A stretch of 48,403 nucleotides of DNA from positions 1 to 48,403 of the forward strand of contig JAHISQ010000118.1 of the NCBI GenBank assembly GCA_018818125.1. Direction: 5' to 3'. The translations under genes were made by a program, and so were the position numbers. Shown in pieces: positions 8,944-17,958 of the stretch; the stretch's first letter is position 1; the number at the start of each line of letters is the position of its first letter. The notes below the pieces were generated by a model. That model was not told where the DNA came from. It was given only the letters and a program-made list of their open reading frames with translations, and did no database searches. Origin of the DNA: Candidatus Rifleibacteriota bacterium. Lineage in GTDB: Bacteria > Muiribacteriota > Ozemobacteria > Ozemobacterales > Ozemobacteraceae.

Positions 8944-10968
8944 TTAATTCTCTGGTTCGGGTGACAGGGTAATCATGAGAATTTTAGATTCAGGAAGGGG
9001 TTTGCCGGGCTGGGGAGATTGTTTTATTACCACGCCGTTACCTTCAAACACTGCCTTTAGTTCAAGACTTTTTACTAACTGCATTGCCTGTCGCAAAGAT
9101 TTTCCCTGCAGGTTCGGCACGGCCTCATTTGTTGCTAACTTTGCCGCTGGAGTCGTCAAATCCTTTGCGGAAGACGCACTGCTGAGCATATTGGGTAGAT
9201 TGATAATCTCTTTTTTTTCACTGCTATGCTGCAGTTGCAGTAACTGGCGCTCGCGCGCTGCTGCGGTAAGAGAACGATCTGGAGCAACCTTGAGATATTT
9301 AAGTATGCGATCCGCGATATTAGCAAAGGGTCGGGCGGTAACTTTTCCGCCATATAGTGTTTTTTCGTCGCCTTTTGGTTCGTTTACTGCTACCAACAAG
9401 ACTATTCTTGGATCCAGAGCCGGAGCCATTCCGATGAATGAGACTACAACCTTTTCGTTAAAATAGCCGCCTTTGGGATTAGCCTTTTGAGCTGTGCTGG
9501 TTTTTCCACCGACTGTGTAATTTTCGAGAGCCGCCTGGCTTCCGGTGCCACCCTCAACAACACCCATCAGCATGCGACGAAGCCACCTTGCTGTGTCGGC
9601 CGGTAAAATTTTGCGAACTTCTTCCCGTTTGAATTCCTGGCGAATTTCGGAGTCAGGAGAGCTGATACGACGTATCAGTCGAGGCTTTACCAATGTACCG
9701 CCATTTGCTATTGCTGAGTAAGCTTGAACGAGTTGCATGCCGGTAACAGCCATTTCCTGGCCTATGCTTAGAGAGGTTGCCGAGAATCCGGACCAGCGGG
9801 ACGGCGGCTTAAAAATGCCATTGCTTTCAGTTACTACTTCGATACCGGTGGGCTCACCGAAACCAAAATTCTTATAAGTTCGATAGAGCTGCGCCGGTTC
9901 AATGAGTTGCGAAATCTGAACCATTGAGGCGTTGCATGATTCAGAAATTGCCTTGTCGAGGTCGACCAGTCCGTGCGCGCCATGACAGCGCACCCGTCTC
10001 CCGTTTATTTCGGCAAACCCACGGCAATAGAATCTGGTGCCATGGTCGGCTTTTCTATTTTCGATAGCACTGGCCACGGCGAATATTTTTATGCAGGAAC
10101 CAGGCTCAAAGATGTCGGTTACTGATCGATTGCGCCGGTTTTCAGGTTTTGCTTCGCCAAAATTGTTGATATCATAACTGGGGAAACAAGCTAGACCTAG
10201 TATTTCCCCGTTGTTGGGATCCATTACTATGGCGGTAGCATCGATCGGATCATACTGCTTGACCAGTTGTGCGAGTTCTGACTCAAGAGTGTGTTGGATA
10301 AACGTATCAATAGTTAAATGTATATTGCTGCCGCCCATTGGCGGGGTTATTACGCGCATTTTTGCCGGGCCACTTTCGCTGAGGCTAATGTCCTCCTGGA
10401 CTGCAAGACCCGGATATCCGCGCAATGTTTTGTCGAAAAGCATTTCCAGGCCTTCGAGTCCCGTTTTCTCAGTGCCGGTAAATCCGATAAGATTTGCTGC
10501 CAGCCGCTTTTGTGGGTAATAACGTCGATAATGACTCTCAAGATTTACTCCGGGGATATCTAACTGCTGTATCTTCATTGCCAGATTTGGCGCAAGATCT
10601 TTATAGATGGGTATGTAACCAGAGCGATCGCCCGCCTTGCTTATGATTTCTTCACGCGTCATTGGTAATACGGTAGACAGCAGGTTGGCAGCTTCTGGCA
10701 GCGACTTGAGCTCACGAGTAAAAATGAAGACAGACCAGGTGTCGACAGAGATGGCGAGTTCAACTCCATTGCGGTCATAAATATTGCCGCGTTTCATGTC
10801 CAGAACTCTCTTGCTTACATGGTTTTTTGTAGAGCGCAAAGCCCATTCTTTGTGCTGAAAAACCTGAAGATGGACTAGTCTGAATGCAAAAAGAACCAAC
10901 AGTAACGAAAAAAAGGCCAGCAAAGATAGGGCTCTGATTATTCTCGGGTGCATGGCGCGTCGTTTCAT
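8944..10968 (-). CDS. ftsI: Septal peptidoglycan D,D-transpeptidase (PBP2B/FtsI-like) with C-terminal PASTA domain
   Basis: 674 aa class B penicillin-binding protein, anchored by one N-terminal transmembrane helix (~10-32), with the catalytic domain in the periplasm. It cross-links septal peptidoglycan. The dimerisation/pedestal region spans ~50-210. Active-site motifs are SxxK as SCIK (Ser291, Lys294), SxN as SCN (344-346), and the third motif as KTS (489-491) where most family members have KTG. A single PASTA domain occupies ~612-672 ('VPNLQGKSLRQAMQL', 'QSPQPGKPLP'); PASTA is typical of Gram-positive PBPs and SpoVD but occurs elsewhere. The frame is open to 11154, deep inside rsmH. ATG at 10968 follows the rsmH stop by 4 nt, has GAGGAAAG upstream, and gives a normal short cytoplasmic tail. 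Its position after ftsL and rsmH supports the FtsI role. Confidence 0.93.
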   Translation of the reverse strand: MKRRAMHPRIIRALSLLAFFSLLLVLFAFRLVHLQVFQHKEWALRSTKNHVSKRVLDMKRGNIYDRNGVELAISVDTWSVFIFTRELKSLPEAANLLSTVLPMTREEIISKAGDRSGYIPIYKDLAPNLAMKIQQLDIPGVNLESHYRRYYPQKRLAANLIGFTGTEKTGLEGLEMLFDKTLRGYPGLAVQEDISLSESGPAKMRVITPPMGGSNIHLTIDTFIQHTLESELAQLVKQYDPIDATAIVMDPNNGEILGLACFPSYDINNFGEAKPENRRNRSVTDIFEPGSCIKIFAVASAIENRKADHGTRFYCRGFAEINGRRVRCHGAHGLVDLDKAISESCNASMVQISQLIEPAQLYRTYKNFGFGEPTGIEVVTESNGIFKPPSRWSGFSATSLSIGQEMAVTGMQLVQAYSAIANGGTLVKPRLIRRISSPDSEIRQEFKREEVRKILPADTARWLRRMLMGVVEGGTGSQAALENYTVGGKTSTAQKANPKGGYFNEKVVVSFIGMAPALDPRIVLLVAVNEPKGDEKTLYGGKVTARPFANIADRILKYLKVAPDRSLTAAARERQLLQLQHSSEKKEIINLPNMLSSASSAKDLTTPAAKLATNEAVPNLQGKSLRQAMQLVKSLELKAVFEGNGVVIKQSPQPGKPLPESKILMITLSPEPEN

Positions 10969-10972
10969 CTGA

Positions 10973-11926
10973 TCATCTTTCCTCGCCAGCGATGTATTTT
11001 CGGCAGCTGCGCAGTCTTGCCGACCTCGCTCTCGGGTTACTTTTGGTTTCGCTGTCTTCGGCGAATATGGCCTTGCGGGTAAGTATCTCGACTTGTGGCT
11101 TTTTGCCACAGATGCAGACCGGAAATTTTGGTGGACAATCGCAGCCGCGTGCAAGATTCTGCATGAAGTTTTTTACCAGCCTGTCTTCGAGAGAATGAAA
11201 TGAAATAATACTAAGATGTCCTCCCGGTCTGAGGCATGAGAGAGCGACTGATAGAAAGGCTTCGATTTCTTCAAGTTCTTTGTTGACTGAGATTCTGAGC
11301 GCCTGAAAAACTCTGGTTGCCGGGTGGATATGGCTTTCGCGTCTGCTGGCTGCCGGAACTGCCTGCGCAATTATTGCAGCCAGCTGGTCGGTTCTATTTA
11401 TGGGCTCTGATTCGCGTTTGCGAATTATGGCATCGGCTATTCGCCCGCTGAATTTTTCTTCGCCATAATCGCGAAATATTTTAATCAGCTTGTCGCGCTC
11501 AAGATTATTTACCAGATATTCTGCCGTTGTCTTCTGTTCAGTGTCCATGCGCATGTCGAGCGGGCCGGGACGTGAAAACGAAAATCCACGTTCCGGGTCT
11601 TCCAACTGGTAGGATGAAACGCCAAGATCAAGCAGTATTCCGTCTATAGCAGGTATGCCGAGTTGCAGCATTGCTTCAGGCAGTTCTGATGCGCGAGCCT
11701 GTATGCGCTTGATACGGTTGTCATCAAAAACTTCGCTGGAGTGATTCAGAATCTGTCGGTCGCGATCAATAGCGATAACTGTTTGCAGATGCGGATAATG
11801 TTCAAGAACTGCTTTGGTATGGCCGCCAAGGCCAAAAGTGCAGTCGGCAAAAGTCTGGGCGTTCTCTGGCAGTGCGTATTTTACTACTGCATCAACTAAA
11901 ACCGAAATGTGATGAAAATGATTCAT
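10973..11926 (-). CDS. rsmH: 16S rRNA (cytosine-1402-N4)-methyltransferase
   Basis: 317 aa from ATG at 11926. It methylates C1402 of 16S rRNA; mraW/rsmH is a standard member of the division/wall cluster. The N-terminus 'HHISVLVDAVV' matches the family start, followed by the SAM-binding 'DCTFGLGGHTKAVL', 'GILLDLGVSSYQLE' and 'RGFSFSRPGPLDMRM', and a C-terminal 'ISFHSLEDR' motif. The ATG overlaps the upstream stop as ATGA, indicating coupling. A second in-frame ATG at 11941 would overlap the ftsL-like gene by 19 nt. The normal family length and full motif set leave little doubt. Confidence 0.97.
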   Translation of the reverse strand: MNHFHHISVLVDAVVKYALPENAQTFADCTFGLGGHTKAVLEHYPHLQTVIAIDRDRQILNHSSEVFDDNRIKRIQARASELPEAMLQLGIPAIDGILLDLGVSSYQLEDPERGFSFSRPGPLDMRMDTEQKTTAEYLVNNLERDKLIKIFRDYGEEKFSGRIADAIIRKRESEPINRTDQLAAIIAQAVPAASRRESHIHPATRVFQALRISVNKELEEIEAFLSVALSCLRPGGHLSIISFHSLEDRLVKNFMQNLARGCDCPPKFPVCICGKKPQVEILTRKAIFAEDSETKSNPRARSARLRSCRKYIAGEER

Positions 11927-12351
11927 GGCTTTTTGTTCCATTTTTCTGGCATGGTTATATAAACCAGCCTGGCAGGCTCAACCATGCCAAGCTCAGTTTT
12001 GGCAACAGTTTCAATACGGGTTAGGGACTGTAATTTTGAGATCTCAGCGCGAAGATCAGCGTTGGCATTTTCGAGGCTGGTGATATCTTTTTCAACGCTT
12101 TTTATGCGAAGTTTGACTTCGACCATCTTGGTGGACTGCCAGACATAGACGGTAAACATTGAGCTGAGCAAGAGAATGGCGGTGAGGTAGAGCCTGATGA
12201 TCTGCCAGCGTCGGTTTGACACTGCAGGGTTAAGTTCTTCCCGGCTCGCATTGCGGGTCGGGCTGTCAATAGGTGCAGAGTTTATAAGAATTCGTGACTT
12301 GTTCAATCTGGCACAATCCGTTAATAATGACTTCAGCTGGCAAACGTACAA
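11923..12351 (-). CDS. ftsL: FtsL-like bitopic division protein
   Basis: Up to 142 aa. It has one transmembrane helix ('LYLTAILLLSSMFTVYVW') followed by a Lys/Glu-rich coiled-coil segment ('IKSVEKDITSLENANADLR') and a short C-terminal tail. That is FtsL topology: short cytoplasmic part, one helix, periplasmic leucine-zipper-like coil. FtsL links FtsB/FtsQ to FtsI and FtsW in the divisome. Sequence conservation in FtsL is very low, so topology and position (immediately before rsmH and ftsI) carry the call. The start is unsure. The longest frame begins with TTG at 12351 without a clear ribosome binding site. TTG at 12306 and GTG at 12222 (GGAAGAA upstream, 99 aa product) are alternatives; the last gives the more usual FtsL length. 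Confidence 0.75.
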   Translation of the reverse strand: MYVCQLKSLLTDCARLNKSRILINSAPIDSPTRNASREELNPAVSNRRWQIIRLYLTAILLLSSMFTVYVWQSTKMVEVKLRIKSVEKDITSLENANADLRAEISKLQSLTRIETVAKTELGMVEPARLVYITMPEKWNKKP

Positions 12352-12432
12352 AACAAACAGCCGGTCGGCGGAAGTGAATGACTTCTAAATCCAGTTTTTC
12401 CGATCGACCGAGCCGCTGCCAGTGTTTGCTGG

Positions 12433-15093
12433 TTAACGTTGCCTTAGAGTACCATGTTGGCTGTTAAAATCCAAGAGCGATTGCACATTTTTTTCGAGGT
12501 TGCCTAGAGCGCGGCGTTCCTTTGATGGAAGCGACTGTATTTCATTGAGCACTTGATCGCGACTCTCTGGATTTTTGCTGAATTCTTCTTTTATCTGTTG
12601 GAGAAGTCTGGCTTCAACGCTTGAGAGCAGGTCGGCGCGTTCAAGAATGACGCGTTCGCTTGATTGCCCTTCGGGAATCCGCCGTGAAGCTGCATTGGCG
12701 AGATTGCGAACTTCGTTTGCTGAATCTGGTTGCATAAAGGCCGCGATTTCTTTCATGAAGGCGGTGCGCTGACTGCTGCTGTTAATCGCCTCAATCCCAA
12801 AGCTAAACAGCATCAGCCGGTAGCCGTCAATTAATTTGACGCCGGCAATGCCGCTTGACTTGATCCCGCGCGAAAGCGAGCCAGGTTTGTGACTGGGGCC
12901 GATCATTTCGCGTTCATCTGCCTTGTCACGTGCTCCCTCTTCGTATTTAATAATAGCTTCGGCACCGGACATCGGGTCGATTTCGTCAGGCCACTTCTGG
13001 TTGTTGGCGCCATCTCCCCCGAAAATCTGAAAACTCTGATTCCCGGCAAATCCGTTAGTGCCAGATACCACGTGCACGTTAACGTCGTCCTGGACAAAGC
13101 GAACCTTGCAACGGGTGCGCAAGAAATCGCTTTCGCGAAGAGTGAACCCAAGATCCTGGCCGTTTAATACCAGTCTGCCGCCAGACTTGAGAAAGCTGTC
13201 AAGTGCTGATATCTCTTCTTCGCTTAGTGTCTGCTCTGGGGTTGAGTCTTGCGATGTTACTAATACCCAGCCTTCAAGATAGCGCTTTAGAACTTCAGGT
13301 CGTAGCTCACCGTCGAAAACGCGATCCCAGGTGTCAAACTTTACACCCGCACTTTGCAGCATTTGCTGCAGCACAGGGCTGGCCGGCGAAAAATGGTCGG
13401 TAATAACCAGCAGAGCATACCCGGTAGAGGCAAACGGCTCCTTTACGTAAAAGGTGGTTTTGATCGTTGAATCTGGCAATCCTTCTCCCGAAAGGGTAAT
13501 GTTGAGGCTTATTTCGCTGTGTACTGGAGTGTTTTCAGAAACCCTGAATTTAAAACCATGTACCAACTCGACCTTTCCTGGTGCTGGCAACTGGTTTAGG
13601 TTTAACGAATATTCGGTGTTGTCGAGAAAGGTGCTGTCGGTAACGCTTTTTATGCTGGCGCTTTCCTTGGTTTTACGTCCAAGATTGCGCACAGAGAGAA
13701 GCACGGTTACTTCCTCGCCGGCAGCTATTCGACCATCTTTGTTATTGTCTTCGAGTATTACGTCTTCGAGCTTGAAGTAGGCAAGATTTGGAGTCGCCAG
13801 TTCGCTGAGAAAGTTATACCACTCTGTATCTTTGGCGATAGAATGAATCTTGTATCGGTTTCGGTAAGTTTTGAACCCCTGGCGGGTTGGGAAGAATATT
13901 GACAGGCCGCGGCTGTTTGCAAATTTGTCTCCACTTGCTTCCAGTTTGCTTACATAGCCTGGATTGCGACGGTCGCCGGTAATGGTCTTCAGCAACCTGG
14001 CAGCAGCTGACTTGGTCTCGGAGTTAACTCCAGATTTGATCAACAGTTCAAGAAAATGACCGAGATCAACGTAATCGCCGTATGAATATTTGAGCGCATC
14101 ATTTCTGGCGCTCTCGTATTTATCTATTTCGCCAATATTGCGGCGGGCAGAATTGCAGAAGTTGTTGAGTGCGTTACGGAACGCCTCGCTTTTGCCCATA
14201 TCAATAGCAGATAATACCACGGCTGTGTTGCCCTGTGATCCGCCAACGTAGGATTTTCTGTAGGCGAGAACGATGGCGTCAGCAAGCCCTTTGGCATCCA
14301 TCTCGGGCTTTTTTGCGAGGGCCGAAGCTATCAGGTCGTAAGGCCATCCACGCTCTGGTTCAAGGTCGGGAGATCCAACCTGATAGCGCACATAGGGGGC
14401 CGCTGTCCAGGAAACTTCAGCCATCTGCATCAGGCACGCGTCGAAACCAAGCAGATCAAGAGGTTGTCCGAGAGTTGCTTTTATCTTTGCCAGGGTTTCG
14501 CCGAGAGTCGGTATGTTCATCGAAGATTTTGAAGTGTCATCGTATGAAATATTATAGGATATGTTGTCCATCGCAGTTTGTAGTCCCGCTGGCAGTCCAA
14601 TTTCTCCGATGTCTGCATCCATGACGCCGGGTTGAATTTCCTTCCAGCCGGTTCCATGGTTCCATAAAATAAGAGCGTATTTTCGTGCCGGATAATTCTC
14701 TCTGGCCCAGCCGACAAAGTCAGTGAGCGTCAGAGGATCAGCCATATCTACGTTGCCGAGATCTTCAATCATCTTTGAGCTCATTTTATCAGGGCTTCTG
14801 TCTTTGGTGACATAGAATCGGCGTGCTCCTGACCATTTGAGCTCGGAATTGTTAGAATAACTGCCGTTGCGATCGATCTGGGCGACAAAATTCACCTGAT
14901 CGGTTGAGCCAAATTGCTCAATTTCGTTTATATCAAGGGAAGTAGCGGTTTCAAGATTGTTGTCGGCCGCCATGAAGATCATGAATGTCCATTCTTTTTC
15001 TGCCGGTGCAGATGAGAAGGCAGGAGAAAAGGCTGCGAAAAGCAGAATTGCAATGATTAAAGCTGTCGAGGTTCTTATACTTTTATTATACAC
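12433..15093 (-). CDS. Secreted clostripain-family (C11) cysteine protease with C-terminal accessory domains
   Basis: 886 aa from GTG at 15093, preceded by GGAGG six bases away; the frame continues to a TTG at 15153, but that TTG is part of the -35 box. A signal peptide covers ~1-28 (hydrophobic core then 'AFSSAPA'). The C11 protease domain spans ~32-430. The catalytic His is in 'WNHGTGW' (His146) and the catalytic Cys in 'LLGFDACLMQMAEV' (Cys220), both as expected for clostripain. Residues ~440-560 look like a CARDB-type Ig domain ('EVTVLLSVRNLG'), ~560-760 like a glutamine-amidotransferase/ThuA-like fold ('SFLKSGGRLVLNGQDLG'), and the tail is helical and charged. It is expected to cleave after basic residues in the periplasm or outside the cell. 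It lies directly upstream of ftsL on the same strand (81-nt gap), an unusual neighbour for a division cluster. Confidence 0.9.
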   Translation of the reverse strand: MYNKSIRTSTALIIAILLFAAFSPAFSSAPAEKEWTFMIFMAADNNLETATSLDINEIEQFGSTDQVNFVAQIDRNGSYSNNSELKWSGARRFYVTKDRSPDKMSSKMIEDLGNVDMADPLTLTDFVGWARENYPARKYALILWNHGTGWKEIQPGVMDADIGEIGLPAGLQTAMDNISYNISYDDTSKSSMNIPTLGETLAKIKATLGQPLDLLGFDACLMQMAEVSWTAAPYVRYQVGSPDLEPERGWPYDLIASALAKKPEMDAKGLADAIVLAYRKSYVGGSQGNTAVVLSAIDMGKSEAFRNALNNFCNSARRNIGEIDKYESARNDALKYSYGDYVDLGHFLELLIKSGVNSETKSAAARLLKTITGDRRNPGYVSKLEASGDKFANSRGLSIFFPTRQGFKTYRNRYKIHSIAKDTEWYNFLSELATPNLAYFKLEDVILEDNNKDGRIAAGEEVTVLLSVRNLGRKTKESASIKSVTDSTFLDNTEYSLNLNQLPAPGKVELVHGFKFRVSENTPVHSEISLNITLSGEGLPDSTIKTTFYVKEPFASTGYALLVITDHFSPASPVLQQMLQSAGVKFDTWDRVFDGELRPEVLKRYLEGWVLVTSQDSTPEQTLSEEEISALDSFLKSGGRLVLNGQDLGFTLRESDFLRTRCKVRFVQDDVNVHVVSGTNGFAGNQSFQIFGGDGANNQKWPDEIDPMSGAEAIIKYEEGARDKADEREMIGPSHKPGSLSRGIKSSGIAGVKLIDGYRLMLFSFGIEAINSSSQRTAFMKEIAAFMQPDSANEVRNLANAASRRIPEGQSSERVILERADLLSSVEARLLQQIKEEFSKNPESRDQVLNEIQSLPSKERRALGNLEKNVQSLLDFNSQHGTLRQR

Positions 15094-15124
15094 ACTTTTC
15101 CTCCAGAGCTGACTAGACTTTTTA

Positions 15125-15153
15125 ATTATACGGTTCTGTACAGAGAGTGTCAA
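15125..15153 (-). promoter_or_regulatory. Consensus sigma-70-type promoter for the C11 protease gene
   Basis: The minus strand carries TTGACA (15148-15153), a 17-bp spacer and TATAAT (15125-15130), a perfect match at both boxes with optimal spacing. The transcription start would fall near 15118, leaving a short leader with GGAGG before the GTG start. The same RNA could continue into ftsL and the rest of the wall cluster. Confidence 0.9.
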
Positions 15154-15234
15154 TTGGCTGGGCCCAAAAATAAGTTGCGCTGAGCTGGTCGGGTTTTGTT
15201 GCTCAGTTTCATAACTTTTGTTCTGATTAATGTT

Positions 15235-15263
15235 TTGACATATAGAGAAGGATATGATACCTT
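15235..15263 (+). promoter_or_regulatory. Weak candidate promoter for the Tudor-like gene
   Basis: TTGACA at 15235-15240 is a perfect -35 box. The hexamer 17 bp downstream (TACCTT, 15258-15263) is poor; a better -10 (TATGAT, 15253-15258) sits only 12 bp away. The gene at 15296 needs a promoter here because it is divergent from the protease gene, but the exact element is unclear. Confidence 0.35.
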
Positions 15264-15295
15264 ATGGTTAAACTTCCTTGAAGGGAGGATAGATT

Positions 15296-15550
15296 ATGGC
15301 ACGTGCGAAGACGATCAAAAAAGCTGGTGCAGCCAGCGAAGAGACCGCAATCAAGAAGAAGGGCAAGGCCGCTGTTGGTGAGGCTCGTGAGTATTCGGTG
15401 ACTAGTACTTTCGCTAAGGGCGACACTGTGTATCACAAAATATGGGATGACACAGGCGAGGTTCTCGAAATAGGTACAACCGATGACGGAATCAACAGAA
15501 TGAAGGTTGCGTTTGAGAAGGTTGGAGTAAAAAACCTGCGGATGGGTTGA
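15296..15550 (+). CDS. Small basic protein with PcrA/UvrD-type Tudor-like domain
   Basis: 84 aa. The first ~35 residues are a Lys/Ala-rich, probably disordered basic tail ('KKKGKAAV'). Residues ~39-84 look like the small beta-barrel at the C-terminus of PcrA/UvrD helicases (DUF3553-like): 'FAKGDTVYHKIWDDTGEVLEI', then 'MKVAFEKVGVKNL'. In PcrA that module contacts RNA polymerase, so a stand-alone version with a basic tail could bind RNA polymerase or nucleic acid; this is inference. The start is firm (AGGGAGGA before ATG), and a strong terminator follows within 22 nt of the stop, so it is a single-gene unit with tight ends, like an abundantly expressed small protein. KOW- or CarD-like barrels are alternatives. 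Confidence 0.65.
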   Translation: MARAKTIKKAGAASEETAIKKKGKAAVGEAREYSVTSTFAKGDTVYHKIWDDTGEVLEIGTTDDGINRMKVAFEKVGVKNLRMG

Positions 15551-15571
15551 GAAATATTTCCAGCTAGAAAA

Positions 15572-15598
15572 AGACCCGGTTAGTCCGGGTCTTTTTTT
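15572..15598 (+). terminator. Rho-independent terminator after the Tudor-like gene
   Basis: A perfect 8-bp stem, AGACCCGG (15572-15579) and CCGGGTCT (15585-15592), with a five-base loop TTAGT and a run of seven T residues ending at 15598. It lies 21 nt after the stop and separates this gene from the HEAT/TPR gene. Confidence 0.93.
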
Positions 15599-15628
15599 AA
15601 GAAAAATCTGGAAGAATGAGGACAAAAG

Positions 15629-17938
15629 TTGGGAAATTACAGTTTGCGACAGAATGGCTTCTGGTTGCTGAAGCCGTGTATCCGTAAGCTCATTGGTTTC
15701 CTGTCACATCAGGATTCCCGCCTACGTGGCGAAGGGGCACGGTCTCTCGGTAAAATCGGAGATCCCGAAGCGGTAAAGCCTTTGATAGATGCTTTGTTGC
15801 AAGAGCGCCAGGACGAGCAGATGCCTCTGGCTCTTGCTGAAATCGGTGATAGCGAAGCTCTACAACCTCTCCTTGATGCTTTTAAGGAAGCGGATCGCGA
15901 AGTTAGACCCAACATCGCATTGGCTCTCGGGGCTTTTAAAGACCGCAAAGCAGTGGATGCGCTGATCGAAGGATTGAGTGATCTTGATCCGAACGTGCGC
16001 TTCTGCAGTATCAGTGCACTGGGCAAACTCAAGGATAGTTCTGCAGTTTCTTATCTTCTTGGGTGCCTTGGCGAAAACAACGAATGGATTTTTCTTAATG
16101 TTGTTGATGCTCTGGCACGTCTTGGTGCACATCGTGCGACCAACCCACTGGTTGCTTTTTATCTCAAAGAGAGAAACGAACGTAAGCGCTCGGCGATAAT
16201 TACTGCTTTGGGTGCAATAGGTGATCTTACCTCGGTACCAACTCTGTCAAAGGCGTTGCGTGACACGGATGACCGTGTTAAGGCCAATGCTGTAGAAAGC
16301 CTGGCCCGGTTGGGTTTGCCTGCTGAAAAAGCTCTTGTTTTGATTCAGCCGTTTTTGAAACATCCTAACAATCGCGTTCGCGGTAACGCGATGGTGGCAG
16401 CTGCCAATCTCGGCAATATTGATCTCATGCCGATTATGCATAGCATGCTTGAAGACCCTGACAAATGGATCAGAGCGACTTTGGGTTATGTTTTATCGGT
16501 TGTAGACCATGAATGTGCTCTTGAAATGAGCATAGAGTTGCTGAAAGACGACGATGCTGATGTGCGTAAAAACGCCGCACTTGCTTTGTCTAATAGGGCC
16601 AAAGAGGCGCAGACAGAACTTTTGGTCCGCATGCTTTCTGACAAAATACCTTTTGTTAAATTGCAGGCTGTAATAACTCTGGGGCGGTTACGTATCGTTT
16701 CGGCTGTACCATGGCTGGTAAAGATGCTTAAGACTGACCGAAATTTCAAGATCCGGTCGGCGGTTATCACCAGTCTGGGCCGAATTGGCGATCGCTCGGG
16801 GATACCGACTCTTCAAAATGCCCTGCGCGACCGAGATTCTCGTGTTCGCGCCAATGCCGTTGAAAGTCTCGAAGAGGTGCTCAGTGAAGCTGGTATAAAC
16901 GTGTTGCGCCCAATGCTGCGTGACTCAGACAATCGCACCCGATCTAATACGGCCAAGGCGTTATTCCGACTTGGCGATATCGAGGTTCTGAAGGAGCTTG
17001 AGAAAATGCTGGCCAGCGGCGAAATTGCTACGCGGGTCTCAGCGGCTTACGCTCTTGGTCAGATCGGATTGGCACTGCGCGAACTCGAAACCTCGCCGTT
17101 GTTGTCGCCATTAAAAAGCAGTCTTGAGAATATAAATAGTCCTGAAGCGGATGCTGTCGCCGTGGAACAGAAGAAAGCAGAGGCAGAAGCAGAGGTGGCT
17201 GCAAGTCTTGAATTAGCAGAAACTGTGCTGCCAGCTTCCCCGCCATTGATCGAGGCCAAGATTTTGCCTGTAAATAAAGAATCTTTGCGCAAACTTTTTC
17301 TTGCAGATTTTCAGGGTGGGCGTTTCGAAGAAGCGCTGGTTGGCGTGAGTGCCTTTCTTGAGAAATTTCCGCATGATTTGATGGCGGTCTTTTTTGCTGG
17401 TAATCTCAATTTTCAATTGAATAAATGTGATGAAGCGATTGCTCTTTTTACCAAGACGATAGAGCTTGACCCATTTCATGTTCAGGCTCACAGTAATCTT
17501 GGAATCGCCTATTATCGCAGCGGAAAGATTCAGGAAGCTATCGACAATTTCAAGAAGGCATTGCAGCTCAAGCCCGATCTGTCAGTGATCAGATTTAATC
17601 TCGCCAGTCTCTTTCTTAAGGCAAATCGCTGGGAAGACGCAATCAGACAATTTGAAGAGGGTTTTAAATATCATGAGCCCAATGCTAAAATTCTTACCAA
17701 TATGGCTTTTGCCTGCCAGAAGAGCGGCGATTTTGAAAAGGCGGCGCAGGCTTATACCAAAGCGCTGGGACTGGATAGTCGGGACGCTGGTATTTATTAT
17801 AACCTTGCTCTTATCCTTGTTAAAAGCGGCAAAAAGCTTGAAGCAGTCCAGCTTTTGCAGCGGTCACTCAATGAAGTGGCTGAGAATTCACCTGGTCTGA
17901 AGAACCTGCGTGATCTGCTTGAGCGCCTGAAAATTTGA
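15629..17938 (+). CDS. HEAT-repeat and TPR scaffold protein
   Basis: 769 aa, no signal peptide, presumably cytoplasmic. Residues ~25-510 are some fourteen HEAT (PBS-lyase-type) repeats of about 31 residues, with recurring 'ALGxxGDxxAVxxL' and 'VRxNAxxALxxLG' patterns (for example 'SLGKIGDPEAVKPLI'). A Glu/Ala-rich linker spans ~520-560. Residues ~570-769 are TPR repeats with the usual 'AxSNLGIAYYRSGKIxEA' spacing. Such proteins are docking scaffolds; no enzymatic motif is seen. The start is a TTG at 15629 with GAGGA six bases upstream; the next in-frame candidates lie inside the first repeat. The gene ends 20 nt before the adenylate-cyclase gene on the same strand, so the two are probably co-transcribed and may work together. 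Confidence 0.85.
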   Translation: MGNYSLRQNGFWLLKPCIRKLIGFLSHQDSRLRGEGARSLGKIGDPEAVKPLIDALLQERQDEQMPLALAEIGDSEALQPLLDAFKEADREVRPNIALALGAFKDRKAVDALIEGLSDLDPNVRFCSISALGKLKDSSAVSYLLGCLGENNEWIFLNVVDALARLGAHRATNPLVAFYLKERNERKRSAIITALGAIGDLTSVPTLSKALRDTDDRVKANAVESLARLGLPAEKALVLIQPFLKHPNNRVRGNAMVAAANLGNIDLMPIMHSMLEDPDKWIRATLGYVLSVVDHECALEMSIELLKDDDADVRKNAALALSNRAKEAQTELLVRMLSDKIPFVKLQAVITLGRLRIVSAVPWLVKMLKTDRNFKIRSAVITSLGRIGDRSGIPTLQNALRDRDSRVRANAVESLEEVLSEAGINVLRPMLRDSDNRTRSNTAKALFRLGDIEVLKELEKMLASGEIATRVSAAYALGQIGLALRELETSPLLSPLKSSLENINSPEADAVAVEQKKAEAEAEVAASLELAETVLPASPPLIEAKILPVNKESLRKLFLADFQGGRFEEALVGVSAFLEKFPHDLMAVFFAGNLNFQLNKCDEAIALFTKTIELDPFHVQAHSNLGIAYYRSGKIQEAIDNFKKALQLKPDLSVIRFNLASLFLKANRWEDAIRQFEEGFKYHEPNAKILTNMAFACQKSGDFEKAAQAYTKALGLDSRDAGIYYNLALILVKSGKKLEAVQLLQRSLNEVAENSPGLKNLRDLLERLKI

Positions 17939-17958
17939 CTGCGGCCTAAGGAGATGAC

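Noticed and set aside
8944..11154. ftsI starting at 11154
   Set aside because: It would overlap rsmH by 182 nt; ATG 10968 follows the rsmH stop and has a good ribosome binding site.
15093..15153. TTG at 15153 as start of the C11 protease
   Set aside because: This TTG is the first half of the -35 box TTGACA; the GTG at 15093 has a strong ribosome binding site and gives a normal signal peptide.
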